64,000 bases of DNA from Thermococcus camini (lineage in GTDB: Archaea > Methanobacteriota_B > Thermococci > Thermococcales > Thermococcaceae). Position numbers and translations under genes: made by a program. The stretch is from assembly GCF_904067545.1 (NCBI RefSeq), contig NZ_LR881183.1, positions 934,277-998,276 of the forward strand, in the 5' to 3' direction. This document shows positions 18,101 through 24,544 of this stretch, piece by piece; positions within the stretch are counted from its first letter, which is position 1; the number at the start of each line of letters is the position of its first letter. Below the pieces are notes generated by a model, which was not told where the DNA came from, did not search any database, and was given only the letters and a program-made list of their open reading frames with translations.

Positions 18101-19177
18101 GGGCCTAACCGCATTCTCGCCGAGCTGGATTAGGGCGTAGTTGCTTCCCTCTTTCTGGTCGAACACAATGACGCCCTGGTAGAATGCAACGGAATATGCC
18201 TCGGCGAGGTTCCTCTGCATCGGGTCGCTGATCTGACCGAGAACCATCACCCTGGTGACGTTGGCCAGGAAGCCGTCGGTTATTGCCCCTGAACCATATG
18301 CGGAGTAGGCCGGGTAGGTGGAGTTGTAAACCGCGTAAACGAACTCGACGGGAACGCCGAGCTTTTCAGCTATCGCCTGCGCCGTTCTCTCGTCAAGGCT
18401 CCTCTCGTAGGCTCCAGCCTGAACGAGGGCATCGTAGGCTCCTATCGTTCCGAGGTAAGTTCTCGCGTAGCTATCGCTCAGGTTGTAGAGGCCCACGTTA
18501 AGGCCTGCTATCGTGGAGTTCAGCGTTTTCAACTGTTCGCTGGCCTGGGTGAGGTTTTCGTGAAGCTCAACGTAGGCCAAATCCGTCTGGTTGAGCGCTT
18601 GCCGGAGGGTGAGACTCTGGTTGTAGAGAACGCTCAGGTTGGCCTCGAGCGCGAAGTAGGCCCCGGCAAGCTCGGGGACGGTCTCGTTGAGTGTCTTGAC
18701 CTGCTCGCTGAGGTTCTCAATCTGAGAAAGAAGGGTTCCATAAGTGCTGCTGGCGTTGATTGCCGAGTCGTAGAAGATTCCGGTTAGGTTAGCTGTAGTT
18801 CTGGTGAGGTTGAGCGCTATCTCATAGGACTTGTTGTGGAGCATGTCAACGGCATCGTAGTAGGAGGTGAAATTCGAACCGTAGGGCCTTGCCTCGGCCT
18901 TGAAGCGTTTATAGGCTTCTTTCGTTGCCGGGTCGTTGATATCAACGCCGCTCACTATCATGTAAGTCTGGTTGGTGCTCGTTGAGAACTCCTGGAACTC
19001 CTTTGCCAGGGTATCCTGCACCTTAACCGATTCCACGTCCTTGGGCAGGAACTGGTCCATGCTGTAGTTGGTAACGCTGTTGAGCTTCATCGCCAGGGGC
19101 ATCGCGGCTATGACGGCTATTATCCACAGGGCCACGATGGCCTTTGCGTGCTTCACTATCCACTCGTTCCAGGCCAT
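15125..19177 (-). CDS. MMPL/RND-superfamily exporter
   Basis: A giant 1350-residue membrane protein. One membrane helix at the start (AKAIVALWIIAVIAAMPLA) is followed by an unusually long extracellular domain of roughly 700 residues. This is rich in NLT/NLS glycosylation sites and predicted coiled coil. Two bundles of membrane helices carry the MMPL pattern GLGIDYSTYYLHRFKEYLA and GVGIDYNSFYLVKARDE. Such proton-driven proteins export lipids or hydrophobic drugs. ATG 19177 follows GGTGGTGGGT. The gene is divergent from a PadR repressor gene with an inverted-repeat operator between them, the usual layout for PadR control of an exporter. Confidence 0.85.
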   Translation of the reverse strand: MAWNEWIVKHAKAIVALWIIAVIAAMPLAMKLNSVTNYSMDQFLPKDVESVKVQDTLAKEFQEFSTSTNQTYMIVSGVDINDPATKEAYKRFKAEARPYGSNFTSYYDAVDMLHNKSYEIALNLTRTTANLTGIFYDSAINASSTYGTLLSQIENLSEQVKTLNETVPELAGAYFALEANLSVLYNQSLTLRQALNQTDLAYVELHENLTQASEQLKTLNSTIAGLNVGLYNLSDSYARTYLGTIGAYDALVQAGAYERSLDERTAQAIAEKLGVPVEFVYAVYNSTYPAYSAYGSGAITDGFLANVTRVMVLGQISDPMQRNLAEAYSVAFYQGVIVFDQKEGSNYALIQLGENAVRPVDGIASNALKNLPLVVEGTGGSYEVPGFGEVPAETLAYILNASISLGRNPNALAVENATVEVAKALMAGSPLLEMPNADGVLRTLLVYGPTRGLEESLLTGVLKEKLPEEQKDLAEPIVKTVVNFDSNATGVLAKNPEVLKKATVSLLAQLVKEKGVELPESVIGGVYDSNGNVTPIAREILIQKTAEKVGSEKVAETIVDTVLKNPEELARGVGVKETVKEIITSLAGDVPIDLGKAVDDVYAGKSPEEIAYELFEEGVNEKLANVTAPEDVKETLKEIMLTVAKNYPMSKSQIGTLVKEKTVKLVEKFVGEINLGVPLHINAIELVNIAFEFRDDPDRITKEGVKPIEEQVYPSIYSLAKSYIGMLKSPDNRTMLILFVPKGLKGVSDLEKQSKAQYESSLKVKEVALKEFRAVSPKVEVYVTGTPIQTYEAIKYGKEDNDKTTKFSIAGALLVLLVLMGVALLATLLPFTGVATATLTALGILYLLAKGDYLDVGSWAQMLTVTTALGLGIDYSTYYLHRFKEYLAEGYDHDKAASEALKRAKDAVLASASTDIIAFASFILAWEFPIFKTIGMIAPLAVIVVLLASLTFIPAITVLIGEKPAFWWPRHIEHHIESVDIHERSRIAEWAVKHAKVVVLIALLVAVPAAYNFVNFNGTHDIKLFIPKDSETYNFLRLSESTVGAGVTSPTYVVIDLGHPLSDDDLKAIEALAGRISKVEGVEYVYTVTRPYGRPINVSVEELKSIGGDRYISEDGTKVLIQVTGKYEATDDRSKDMVREIRAIVKDEEKSGAIKSGMVGGNTALALDLSDLINDVFWHRIFPVALLLMFLSLIPTLKGLPAVITTIGTIAVGVLLSITVSSWLFERVFGQQVMWFLPMMVFIVLMGVGIDYNSFYLVKARDEFERRSARDALVVAAGTMDTLVVGLAAVLAVTYGSLMTGATWGIREIGFALAIGVLLTATAAVYFIGPATMALFGEKAWWPLHRTKKE

Positions 19178-19216
19178 ACCCACCACCATTGTCGCTCATC
19201 AACATGATGTGTTTTA

Positions 19217-19237
19217 ACATGTCAAAGTTCGACATGT
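19217..19237. promoter_or_regulatory. ACATGTC-N7-GACATGT operator between MMPL exporter and padR
   Basis: A perfect inverted repeat with 7-base arms and 7-base spacer AAAGTTC. It lies just downstream of the shared TATA-like ATTTATAAG (19251-19258) as read toward the exporter gene, where binding would block transcription. The identical arms and spacing recur at 56339-56359 before oleate hydratase. Confidence 0.7.
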
Positions 19238-19266
19238 CGTTGAGAGAAGCATTTATAAGGATTGTG

Positions 19267-19281
19267 GTTCAAACTTTGAAC
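19267..19281. promoter_or_regulatory. GTTCAAA/TTTGAAC inverted repeat at the padR transcription start
   Basis: Seven-base arms around a single C, located about 10 bases after the TATA box of padR and ending 13 bases before its ATG. It would overlap the expected transcription start, fitting autoregulation or a second regulator. Confidence 0.5.
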
Positions 19282-19294
19282 ATAGGTGGTCACC

Positions 19295-19780
19295 ATGGAG
19301 AACGCCGAGCGAAGAATAATCAAGGGACTTTTTACGGTGCCCCTGAAGAACCTCATACTCGTCATAGTGGGCTTGAAGGGAGAAGCTCATGGCTATGAGA
19401 TACTGAAGGAGCTTGAAAAGCTCGCTATCGGCCTCTGGAAGCCCAGCCACAGCAACCTCTACACCATCCTGAGCAAGATGGTTGAGGAGGGACTTTTGGA
19501 GCCGAGGGAGGAGTATCGTGGAAAAGTCAGACGGGTTAAGTACAGCCTCACCGAGAAGGGATGGGATTACCTCAGAACCTCGAACGATCTCGCCCTCAGG
19601 GTGCTGTATACCTCAATCAACTACCACGAGGCCCTGAAGAGAAAGCTTGAGGAGATGGAACTTAAGAGGCCGATGGACAGGGAGACCGTCAAGACATACC
19701 TGGAGCTCCTTAAGAGGATACGCGACATACTGGACGAGGAAATAAAAACTATAGAGGCCGAACTTTCCGCGGAGAATTGA
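19295..19780 (+). CDS. PadR-family transcriptional regulator
   Basis: 161 residues. A winged helix-turn-helix of PadR type occupies the N-terminal 100 residues: KGEAHGYEILKELE, then SHSNLYTILSKMVEEGLLEP and the wing (RVKYSLTEKGWDYL). The C-terminal helical dimerisation region is KRKLEEMELKRPMDRETVKTYLELLKRI. PadR proteins repress exporter genes until a hydrophobic or phenolic ligand binds. Divergence from the MMPL exporter with a shared operator supports that role here. ATG 19295 follows GGTGGTCACC. Its possible second target is oleate hydratase, from the matching operator there. Confidence 0.85.
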   Translation: MENAERRIIKGLFTVPLKNLILVIVGLKGEAHGYEILKELEKLAIGLWKPSHSNLYTILSKMVEEGLLEPREEYRGKVRRVKYSLTEKGWDYLRTSNDLALRVLYTSINYHEALKRKLEEMELKRPMDRETVKTYLELLKRIRDILDEEIKTIEAELSAEN

Positions 19781-19883
19781 TTTTCCCTGCTTTTCTCTTC
19801 TCTCCCCTTCCGGATATTTAGGGCGGCATTTATCTCGTGCGACCATCAACCGATAAACTTTTATATACCCACCGCACTAGTTA

Positions 19884-19901
19884 AGTACAGAAGATTGTAC
19901 T
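19884..19901. promoter_or_regulatory. AGTACA-N6-TGTACT inverted repeat upstream of ArsR gene
   Basis: Six-base arms with spacer GAAGAT sit about 20 bases downstream of a strong TATA box (CTTTTATATACC near 19858-19867), overlapping the expected transcription start. A third TGTAC half-site follows at 19911. The position suits autorepression by the ArsR-type protein encoded next. Confidence 0.55.
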
Positions 19902-19926
19902 ACAAAAATCTGTACCCGGTGGTACC

Positions 19927-20337
19927 ATGGAGGATCTCAGAGTTCAGCTCGAGGAGCTGAAGAAGAGGCTGGAGGTGCTGGAGGAGAGCATTGACCCCGT
20001 TGATGAGGTCATGCTCTCGATAAAGGCCCGCCTGAGGAGAAAGCTCGAAGGTGGAAGTTTGCCAGAGATAGACGAGGAGAGAGCTGCGAGAACCCTCAAG
20101 GCCCTCGCCAACCCGGACAGGATAAGGATCCTGAAGATGCTTTCCGAGGGACCGATGGGCTTCAAGGAAATAAAGGATGCCCTTGGGGTGGAAAGCCCCA
20201 CGGTTTCCCACCACCTGAAGCTCCTGGTGAAAACCCGGATGGTGAGAAAGGGGGAAAGATACGAAATATCGCCCGATGGACGTCTCTTTTTGCGCTTGCT
20301 TGAGATAATAACTGCCCTCGAGGAGGTGGAAGAATGA
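19927..20337 (+). CDS. ArsR-type winged-helix regulator
   Basis: 136 residues. An N-terminal coiled coil (residues 1-40, LEELKKRLEVLEESI) precedes an ArsR-like winged helix: LKALANPDRIRILKMLSEGP, then VESPTVSHHLKLLVKTRMV as the recognition helix. No metal-binding cysteines are present, so this is probably not a metal sensor; it may respond to a protein or membrane signal. Its last four bases overlap the start of the next membrane protein gene, so the regulator is co-translated with it. This regulator plus membrane protein plus DUF4097 layout recurs in cell-envelope stress loci. Confidence 0.8.
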   Translation: MEDLRVQLEELKKRLEVLEESIDPVDEVMLSIKARLRRKLEGGSLPEIDEERAARTLKALANPDRIRILKMLSEGPMGFKEIKDALGVESPTVSHHLKLLVKTRMVRKGERYEISPDGRLFLRLLEIITALEEVEE

Positions 20338-21632
20338 GTTTTAGCTGGAAGTACCATGCCCATCGCGAAGGCCCAAGGTTTAAGCTGGCGGAGTACCTCA
20401 AAGCCCTCACGGCGATACTGCTCATTGCATGGCTGTTCAAGGGGCCGCTGAGGCTTGAGGCATACAACGATCAGCTGGTGTACGCGATAGTGGCGCTCCT
20501 GTTCGCCTTCGAGCTGCTGAGCGTCGGCAAATGGTTCGGAGTAACGATAAGCGGAATAGTCTTTGCTTTGGCTAAAGGCTTCTTCTGGACGAGCGTTTTC
20601 CTGTTCTTCGGGGGGTGGCTGGGAATGTCCGAAACACTCCACAATTACGCGGGAACGGCCTTCGCTTATTCAGTCGTCCTCGTCATAGCGGGAATTCTGC
20701 TGGCTAAGTTCGATGAGAGAAAATTTGACATCAAAGTTGAAGGTAAGGCCTACGAGTTCAGCGGGGCAGACTTCGGCGAGGTGAAGCTCAGGGGGACTGG
20801 CAAGGCCTATCCCGTGAAGTTTGGAAGGAAGAACGTTGCCTGGGTGATAGATGGAAGCGTTGAAGTCGAGGCGGAGACACCGCTCGGGAGGATAACGAAA
20901 AGGCTCCTCAGCCCGGTCATCGTGTGGACTGAGGAGAGGATAGCCGGGCGGAAAACTTCCGCGGATCCCGGCTTTGTCTCAAGGGTGAACGACCTCGTGA
21001 ACCCTGAGGGGCTTTACAAGAAGGGCAAGAGGGAGGGCGTGGTTGACCTCGGCTTCATCAAGGTCTACGAGGGCGAAGGCTTTGAGTACGTGAAACTGCC
21101 CTTCATCGAGGTCATAGAGACGCCGGGCGGTGAGGAGGTCAAGATAGGTCCAATGAGGTTCCGCGAGGGCAACCCTGAGATGCCCCCGGCTGAGATGCTG
21201 ACCATCCGAGAACTCCATAACGGCTTCCAGCTGACCAGGGTCGGCGAGAGGCTGAAGGTCCAGACCGACGAGTACTCCATCGAGGTCGACGGTGAGAGGG
21301 TAACCTACAGGAGCGGAAACGAGAGCCTCAGCCTTGGTGAGACTGTCTCGCTCCGTTCTGGAGATATCTCGGTCAGCGTTGGCAGGGGAAGGGCCAAGAT
21401 ACGCATAGAGGACGTCGTCATTTCCGCCAGAGAGGGCAAAGTCAGGATAAGGGCCGGAGGAAGGACTTACACGGTGGAAGACCCCGAGGCATACAGGCTC
21501 GTCATGGAGAAGGCGAAGGAGATAGTGGAGGAGCAGAGCGCCGAGCTGATAGAGGGCCTTGGCATAGACAGAACCCTGCTCAACAGGCGCGTGAAGGAGC
21601 TTCTCGACGAGCTGATGGGCTATATCGGGTGA
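20334..21632 (+). CDS. membrane protein with large beta-rich C-terminal domain
   Basis: 432 residues of unknown function. The first 130 residues hold about four membrane helices (LKALTAILLIAWLF, LVYAIVALLFAFELL, TISGIVFALAKGFFWTSVFLFFG, AYSVVLVIAGILLA). The remainder is soluble, predicted beta-rich, with repeated acidic/basic strands such as VDGERVTYRSGNESLSLGE and a helical end. The ATG overlaps the stop of the ArsR gene. With the DUF4097 protein downstream, it may form a membrane-associated sensor or scaffold under ArsR control; that is inference. No paralog is seen in the window. Confidence 0.65.
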   Translation: MSFSWKYHAHREGPRFKLAEYLKALTAILLIAWLFKGPLRLEAYNDQLVYAIVALLFAFELLSVGKWFGVTISGIVFALAKGFFWTSVFLFFGGWLGMSETLHNYAGTAFAYSVVLVIAGILLAKFDERKFDIKVEGKAYEFSGADFGEVKLRGTGKAYPVKFGRKNVAWVIDGSVEVEAETPLGRITKRLLSPVIVWTEERIAGRKTSADPGFVSRVNDLVNPEGLYKKGKREGVVDLGFIKVYEGEGFEYVKLPFIEVIETPGGEEVKIGPMRFREGNPEMPPAEMLTIRELHNGFQLTRVGERLKVQTDEYSIEVDGERVTYRSGNESLSLGETVSLRSGDISVSVGRGRAKIRIEDVVISAREGKVRIRAGGRTYTVEDPEAYRLVMEKAKEIVEEQSAELIEGLGIDRTLLNRRVKELLDELMGYIG

Positions 21633-21717
21633 GGAGGATGGAAACCGCGGCAATTTCCAGAGCACTGGGAACCATCACAGTCCCAGGTGAAGTGAAAGAA
21701 GGCTGTGAAAAGAAGAC

Positions 21718-21739
21718 GGGGCACGAGAGGCCCCTTTTT
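21718..21739 (+). terminator. GC hairpin followed by T tract
   Basis: GGGGC (21718-21722) pairs with GCCCC (21730-21734) around a seven-base loop, followed by five T residues. It sits in the 139-base gap between the ArsR-linked membrane protein gene and the DUF4097 gene and may terminate or attenuate the transcript. Archaeal terminators need mainly the U tract, so the hairpin may be incidental. Confidence 0.4.
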
Positions 21740-21771
21740 GATTTTGAATTTCATCCGCTGGGGGGTTTGAT

Positions 21772-22425
21772 GTGATATTTGAAAACGTCGAGGAAGTTGA
21801 GATAAATGCCACCAACGGCCGGATCGAGATAGAGGGCTGGGAAAACGACTACGCCGAGGTGAACTACACCCTCCACGGCGAGGTAAACGTTGAAGTCGAG
21901 CAGAAGGGAAGCAGGCTCATCATCCGGGAGGAACCGAAGAAGAGGTTCCTAAACCTGCTCAAGGGGAACGGCTGGGCCGAGATAGTTGTGAAGGTTCCAC
22001 GGAGCGTCCCGGTGAAGGCCAGAAACGTGAACGGTGAGCTTAAGGCCAGGGGCGTGCGCTTTGAGGACGTCACGACTGTAAACGGCGAAATAAGCATGGA
22101 AGACTGCGAGGCCGAAAAGCTCAACACCGTGAACGGTGAGGTACGGGCCCATCTAACGGTCGCCGGACCGCTCCAAGTTAAAACCGTGAACGGGGAAATC
22201 GAGCTTACCATCGAGGAGCTTGAGGGAGACGTCGAGGTAAGCTGCGTTAACGGAGACATCGTGCTTCGCCTGACCGAGTTCTGCGATGCTAGGATTGTCA
22301 GCAAAAGGGTCAACGGAGACGTCAAGCTGGTCGGGGTAGACCCTGACGAACCAATTATAGGGACGGGTGAGTTCGAAGTTAAGGTCAGCACCGTGAACGG
22401 CGACATTAGGGTCGAGCTGATTTAG
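21772..22425 (+). CDS. DUF4097-family beta-repeat protein
   Basis: 217 residues starting at GTG 21772. The body is a right-handed beta-helix-like repeat with a VNGE/VNGD unit about every 18-20 residues (KARNVNGEL, TVNGEI, TVNGEV, TVNGEI, CVNGDI, RVNGDV, TVNGDI). No signal peptide or membrane helix is seen. DUF4097 proteins commonly accompany PadR/ArsR regulators and envelope-stress membrane proteins, but their biochemical role is unknown. A GGGGGTTTGA motif precedes the start. The 56-base gap to the MFS gene has its own inverted repeat. Confidence 0.8.
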   Translation: MIFENVEEVEINATNGRIEIEGWENDYAEVNYTLHGEVNVEVEQKGSRLIIREEPKKRFLNLLKGNGWAEIVVKVPRSVPVKARNVNGELKARGVRFEDVTTVNGEISMEDCEAEKLNTVNGEVRAHLTVAGPLQVKTVNGEIELTIEELEGDVEVSCVNGDIVLRLTEFCDARIVSKRVNGDVKLVGVDPDEPIIGTGEFEVKVSTVNGDIRVELI

Positions 22426-22438
22426 TTCTTTAATTCTT

Positions 22439-22460
22439 CAATTACTTAATTAGGTAATTG
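22439..22460. promoter_or_regulatory. CAATTAC/GTAATTG inverted repeat before MFS gene
   Basis: Seven-base arms with an 8-base AT-rich spacer (TTAATTAG), ending 21 bases before the MFS start codon. Probably an operator or part of the promoter; the regulator is unknown. Confidence 0.45.
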
Positions 22461-22481
22461 GGCTAGTGGGGGTTAGATGAG

Positions 22482-23723
22482 ATGTTCGAGGCTAAGCTCG
22501 GTAGGAACTTCTGGCTCTACACCATAGGCAGGTGGATATCCCAGGCCGGCTGGGTTATCCAGGATGTCGCCGTTCCGCTTTATATACTCGACCAGGCCGG
22601 TAGCGGGGCGATGATGAGCCTCTTCATAATGGTCGAGCTGATTCCGAGGCTGCTCGTAAACCCGATAGCTGGAGTAATCGGCGACCGTTACGACAGGAAG
22701 AAGCTCATGTACGGCCTCGATATAGCGAGAGGAGTTCTCCTCTTCGCGGTCATAGGGTTCAACCTGCTGGGGATATACCAGCTCCTTGTGGTTCAGATGG
22801 CGATGAGCGTTATGGGGGCTTTCTTCTCGGCCGGCATAGTCGGGATGTTCCCAGACCTGGTGGAGAGGGAGCAGTTAGCTAGGGCGAACTCGATACTGCA
22901 GAGCGGCGGCCAAATACTCAGGATACTCGGCCCGATCCTCGGCGGGTTAATCTACGCCATCGGGGGCATTAAGCTGGCTATCCTCATCAATGCGGTTAGT
23001 TTCTTCGGCTCGGGACTGTTTGAGGTTCTAATTGAATATCCATGGAAAACACGGAAGCTCTCAAGCCTTCGTGAGGTCTGGGACGACATGGTCGGAGGAT
23101 TCCGCTTCATGAGGAGTTCGAGAAACCTCATGGTGCTCGTGAGTTTTGGAGTCATCCTCAACACCCTCCTCAATCCGGTGTTCGCGGTGGTCCTTCCCTA
23201 CCTCGCCAGGATTGAGCTGGGTCTCTCCTCCGTCAAGTTCGGCAGCGTCGAGACGGCGGCGACTCTAGGAACACTGGCTGGAAACATGCTCATCGCATTG
23301 AAGCTCGGCGAGAAATCTGAGGATTTTCTCTTCGGGGCACTGTTTGCCCAGCTTCTCTGCCTGACGGGCCTCGCCTTCGTGACGCGCTCCATCCTCGGCG
23401 AACTGGCTTATCCATCACTGCTTGGGATAATCGGCCTGATTGGGTTCTTCAACACCCTGGTCAACATACCGCTCTTCACGAAGCTCCAGAAGGCGGTTCC
23501 CGATGAAGTCCGCTCCAGATTTTTCACGGCAATGGAAACCATAATGATGGCCACCACACCCCTCGGCATGGCCCTCGTTGGACCCCTCATCGACGTCGCT
23601 GGAACAACGGTGATAATCCTCGCCCTCACCGTCCCGAGCGTAATGGTAACCCTGTACTATTATCTTCGCTTTAGGGAAACCGTCGTGAACATCGGCTCAG
23701 AAAATGCGGAGGTGGTGCCGTGA
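22482..23723 (+). CDS. MFS-type exporter (MFS_3/macrolide-enterobactin exporter type)
   Basis: 413 residues, with about twelve membrane helices. The N-terminus LGRNFWLYTIGRWISQAGWVIQDVAVPLYILDQ and the loop motif GVIGDRYDRKKLM between helices 2 and 3 mark a major facilitator of the drug or siderophore exporter type. Proton-driven export of a hydrophobic compound is likely; the substrate is unknown. The stop overlaps the start of a truncated second MFS gene of the same type (GTGA overlap). Together with the MMPL exporter and two regulators upstream, it makes this stretch an efflux-rich region. Confidence 0.85.
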   Translation: MFEAKLGRNFWLYTIGRWISQAGWVIQDVAVPLYILDQAGSGAMMSLFIMVELIPRLLVNPIAGVIGDRYDRKKLMYGLDIARGVLLFAVIGFNLLGIYQLLVVQMAMSVMGAFFSAGIVGMFPDLVEREQLARANSILQSGGQILRILGPILGGLIYAIGGIKLAILINAVSFFGSGLFEVLIEYPWKTRKLSSLREVWDDMVGGFRFMRSSRNLMVLVSFGVILNTLLNPVFAVVLPYLARIELGLSSVKFGSVETAATLGTLAGNMLIALKLGEKSEDFLFGALFAQLLCLTGLAFVTRSILGELAYPSLLGIIGLIGFFNTLVNIPLFTKLQKAVPDEVRSRFFTAMETIMMATTPLGMALVGPLIDVAGTTVIILALTVPSVMVTLYYYLRFRETVVNIGSENAEVVP

Positions 23724-23896
23724 GCCTCAAGGGGAACTTTTGGCTCTTTGCTATAGGAAGGTTCATCTCCCAGCTCGGCTGGGCGGTGAAGGAAGTGGCT
23801 TTGCCACTCTACGTTCTGGACAAAGCACAGAACGGCTCTTCTGCAGCAACCGGAACCGGAAAAAGCGGGAAAACGGAAAGTGAAGCCTTCACCTGA
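23720..23896 (+). pseudogene. truncated second MFS exporter gene (N-terminal remnant)
   Basis: A 58-codon reading frame starting at GTG 23720, overlapping the stop of the intact MFS gene. The first 36 residues, with GNFWLFAIGRFISQLGWAVKEVALPLYVLDKA, clearly match the start of the upstream MFS protein, so this is the beginning of a tandem paralog. After that the homology stops. It continues into a short low-complexity tail (GSSAATGTGKSGKTESEAFT) and ends inside the 3' end of the converging adenosyltransferase gene. Some 350 residues are missing, which points to a deletion joining the two genes. A functional one-helix peptide is unlikely. Confidence 0.75.
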
Positions 23897-24404
23897 CCCC
23901 CCTCAGCTTCCCCTCCCTCTTCTCTATCGCCCTTGCCATTATGAAAAGCAGGTCACTGAGCCTGTTGAGGTAGACGAGAGCGTTTTGGCCAAACCCATAG
24001 TCAAGGACGAGCTTGGCAACTCTCCTCTCGGCCCTCCTCGCTATCGCCCTGCATACATCGAGCTTGGCGCTCGCTATTGTTGAGCCCGGGAGGACGAAGG
24101 CCCGGAGCTGGACTTCCTCTTCGTATTTATGGATGAGTCCCTCAAGCCACTCGACCTCCTCCTCACCGACCTTTTGGTACTTCCCCTTGCTGGCCAGCTC
24201 CGCCATCAGGTCGTAGAGCTGAACCTGGATTTTTTCGAGAGTCCCGACCATCTCCTCGGGAACGTAGTGCTTTGCCTCTCCCAGAAAGCTGTCGAGCTCG
24301 TCTATAGCCCCGTTGGCTTCCATAATAGGCGAGTACTTCGCCACGCGGTCGCCGGTGAAGAGGCCGGTCAAACCTTTATCTCCCGTCTTCGTGGTGATGG
24401 ACAT
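23889..24404 (-). CDS. cob(I)yrinic acid a,c-diamide adenosyltransferase, PduO type
   Basis: 171 residues. The enzyme transfers the adenosyl group of ATP to reduced corrinoids to make adenosylcobalamin. Visible signatures are the N-terminal ATP loop TTKTGDKGLTGLFTGDRV, then NGAIDELDSFLGEA, and the late motif CRAIARRAERRV followed by YLNRLSDLLFIMAR. ATG 24404 follows GGTGGTC. The last eight bases overlap the remnant MFS gene on the opposite strand, yet the C-terminus looks complete (KREGKLRGVR). The gene seems monocistronic, with a TATA-like sequence in the 140 bases shared with the divergent secreted-protein gene. Confidence 0.9.
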   Translation of the reverse strand: MSITTKTGDKGLTGLFTGDRVAKYSPIMEANGAIDELDSFLGEAKHYVPEEMVGTLEKIQVQLYDLMAELASKGKYQKVGEEEVEWLEGLIHKYEEEVQLRAFVLPGSTIASAKLDVCRAIARRAERRVAKLVLDYGFGQNALVYLNRLSDLLFIMARAIEKREGKLRGVR

Positions 24405-24544
24405 TTTGACCACCTCTTTAATTGGCAGCCTTTCAGTTTTTAGCCTTTATGGGCGTTGGTGAATACCTTGGGTGATAATTGATACAAGGAATTGGTGGAA
24501 AAACTTATTTATACATTGATACCGTTTTTTCTCAGGTGATCCCT

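Noticed and set aside
21638-21775. 45-codon frame between the ArsR-linked membrane protein and the DUF4097 gene
   Set aside because: The only GGAGG abuts the ATG with no spacing, the frame runs through the GC hairpin and T tract, and the peptide has no recognisable feature.
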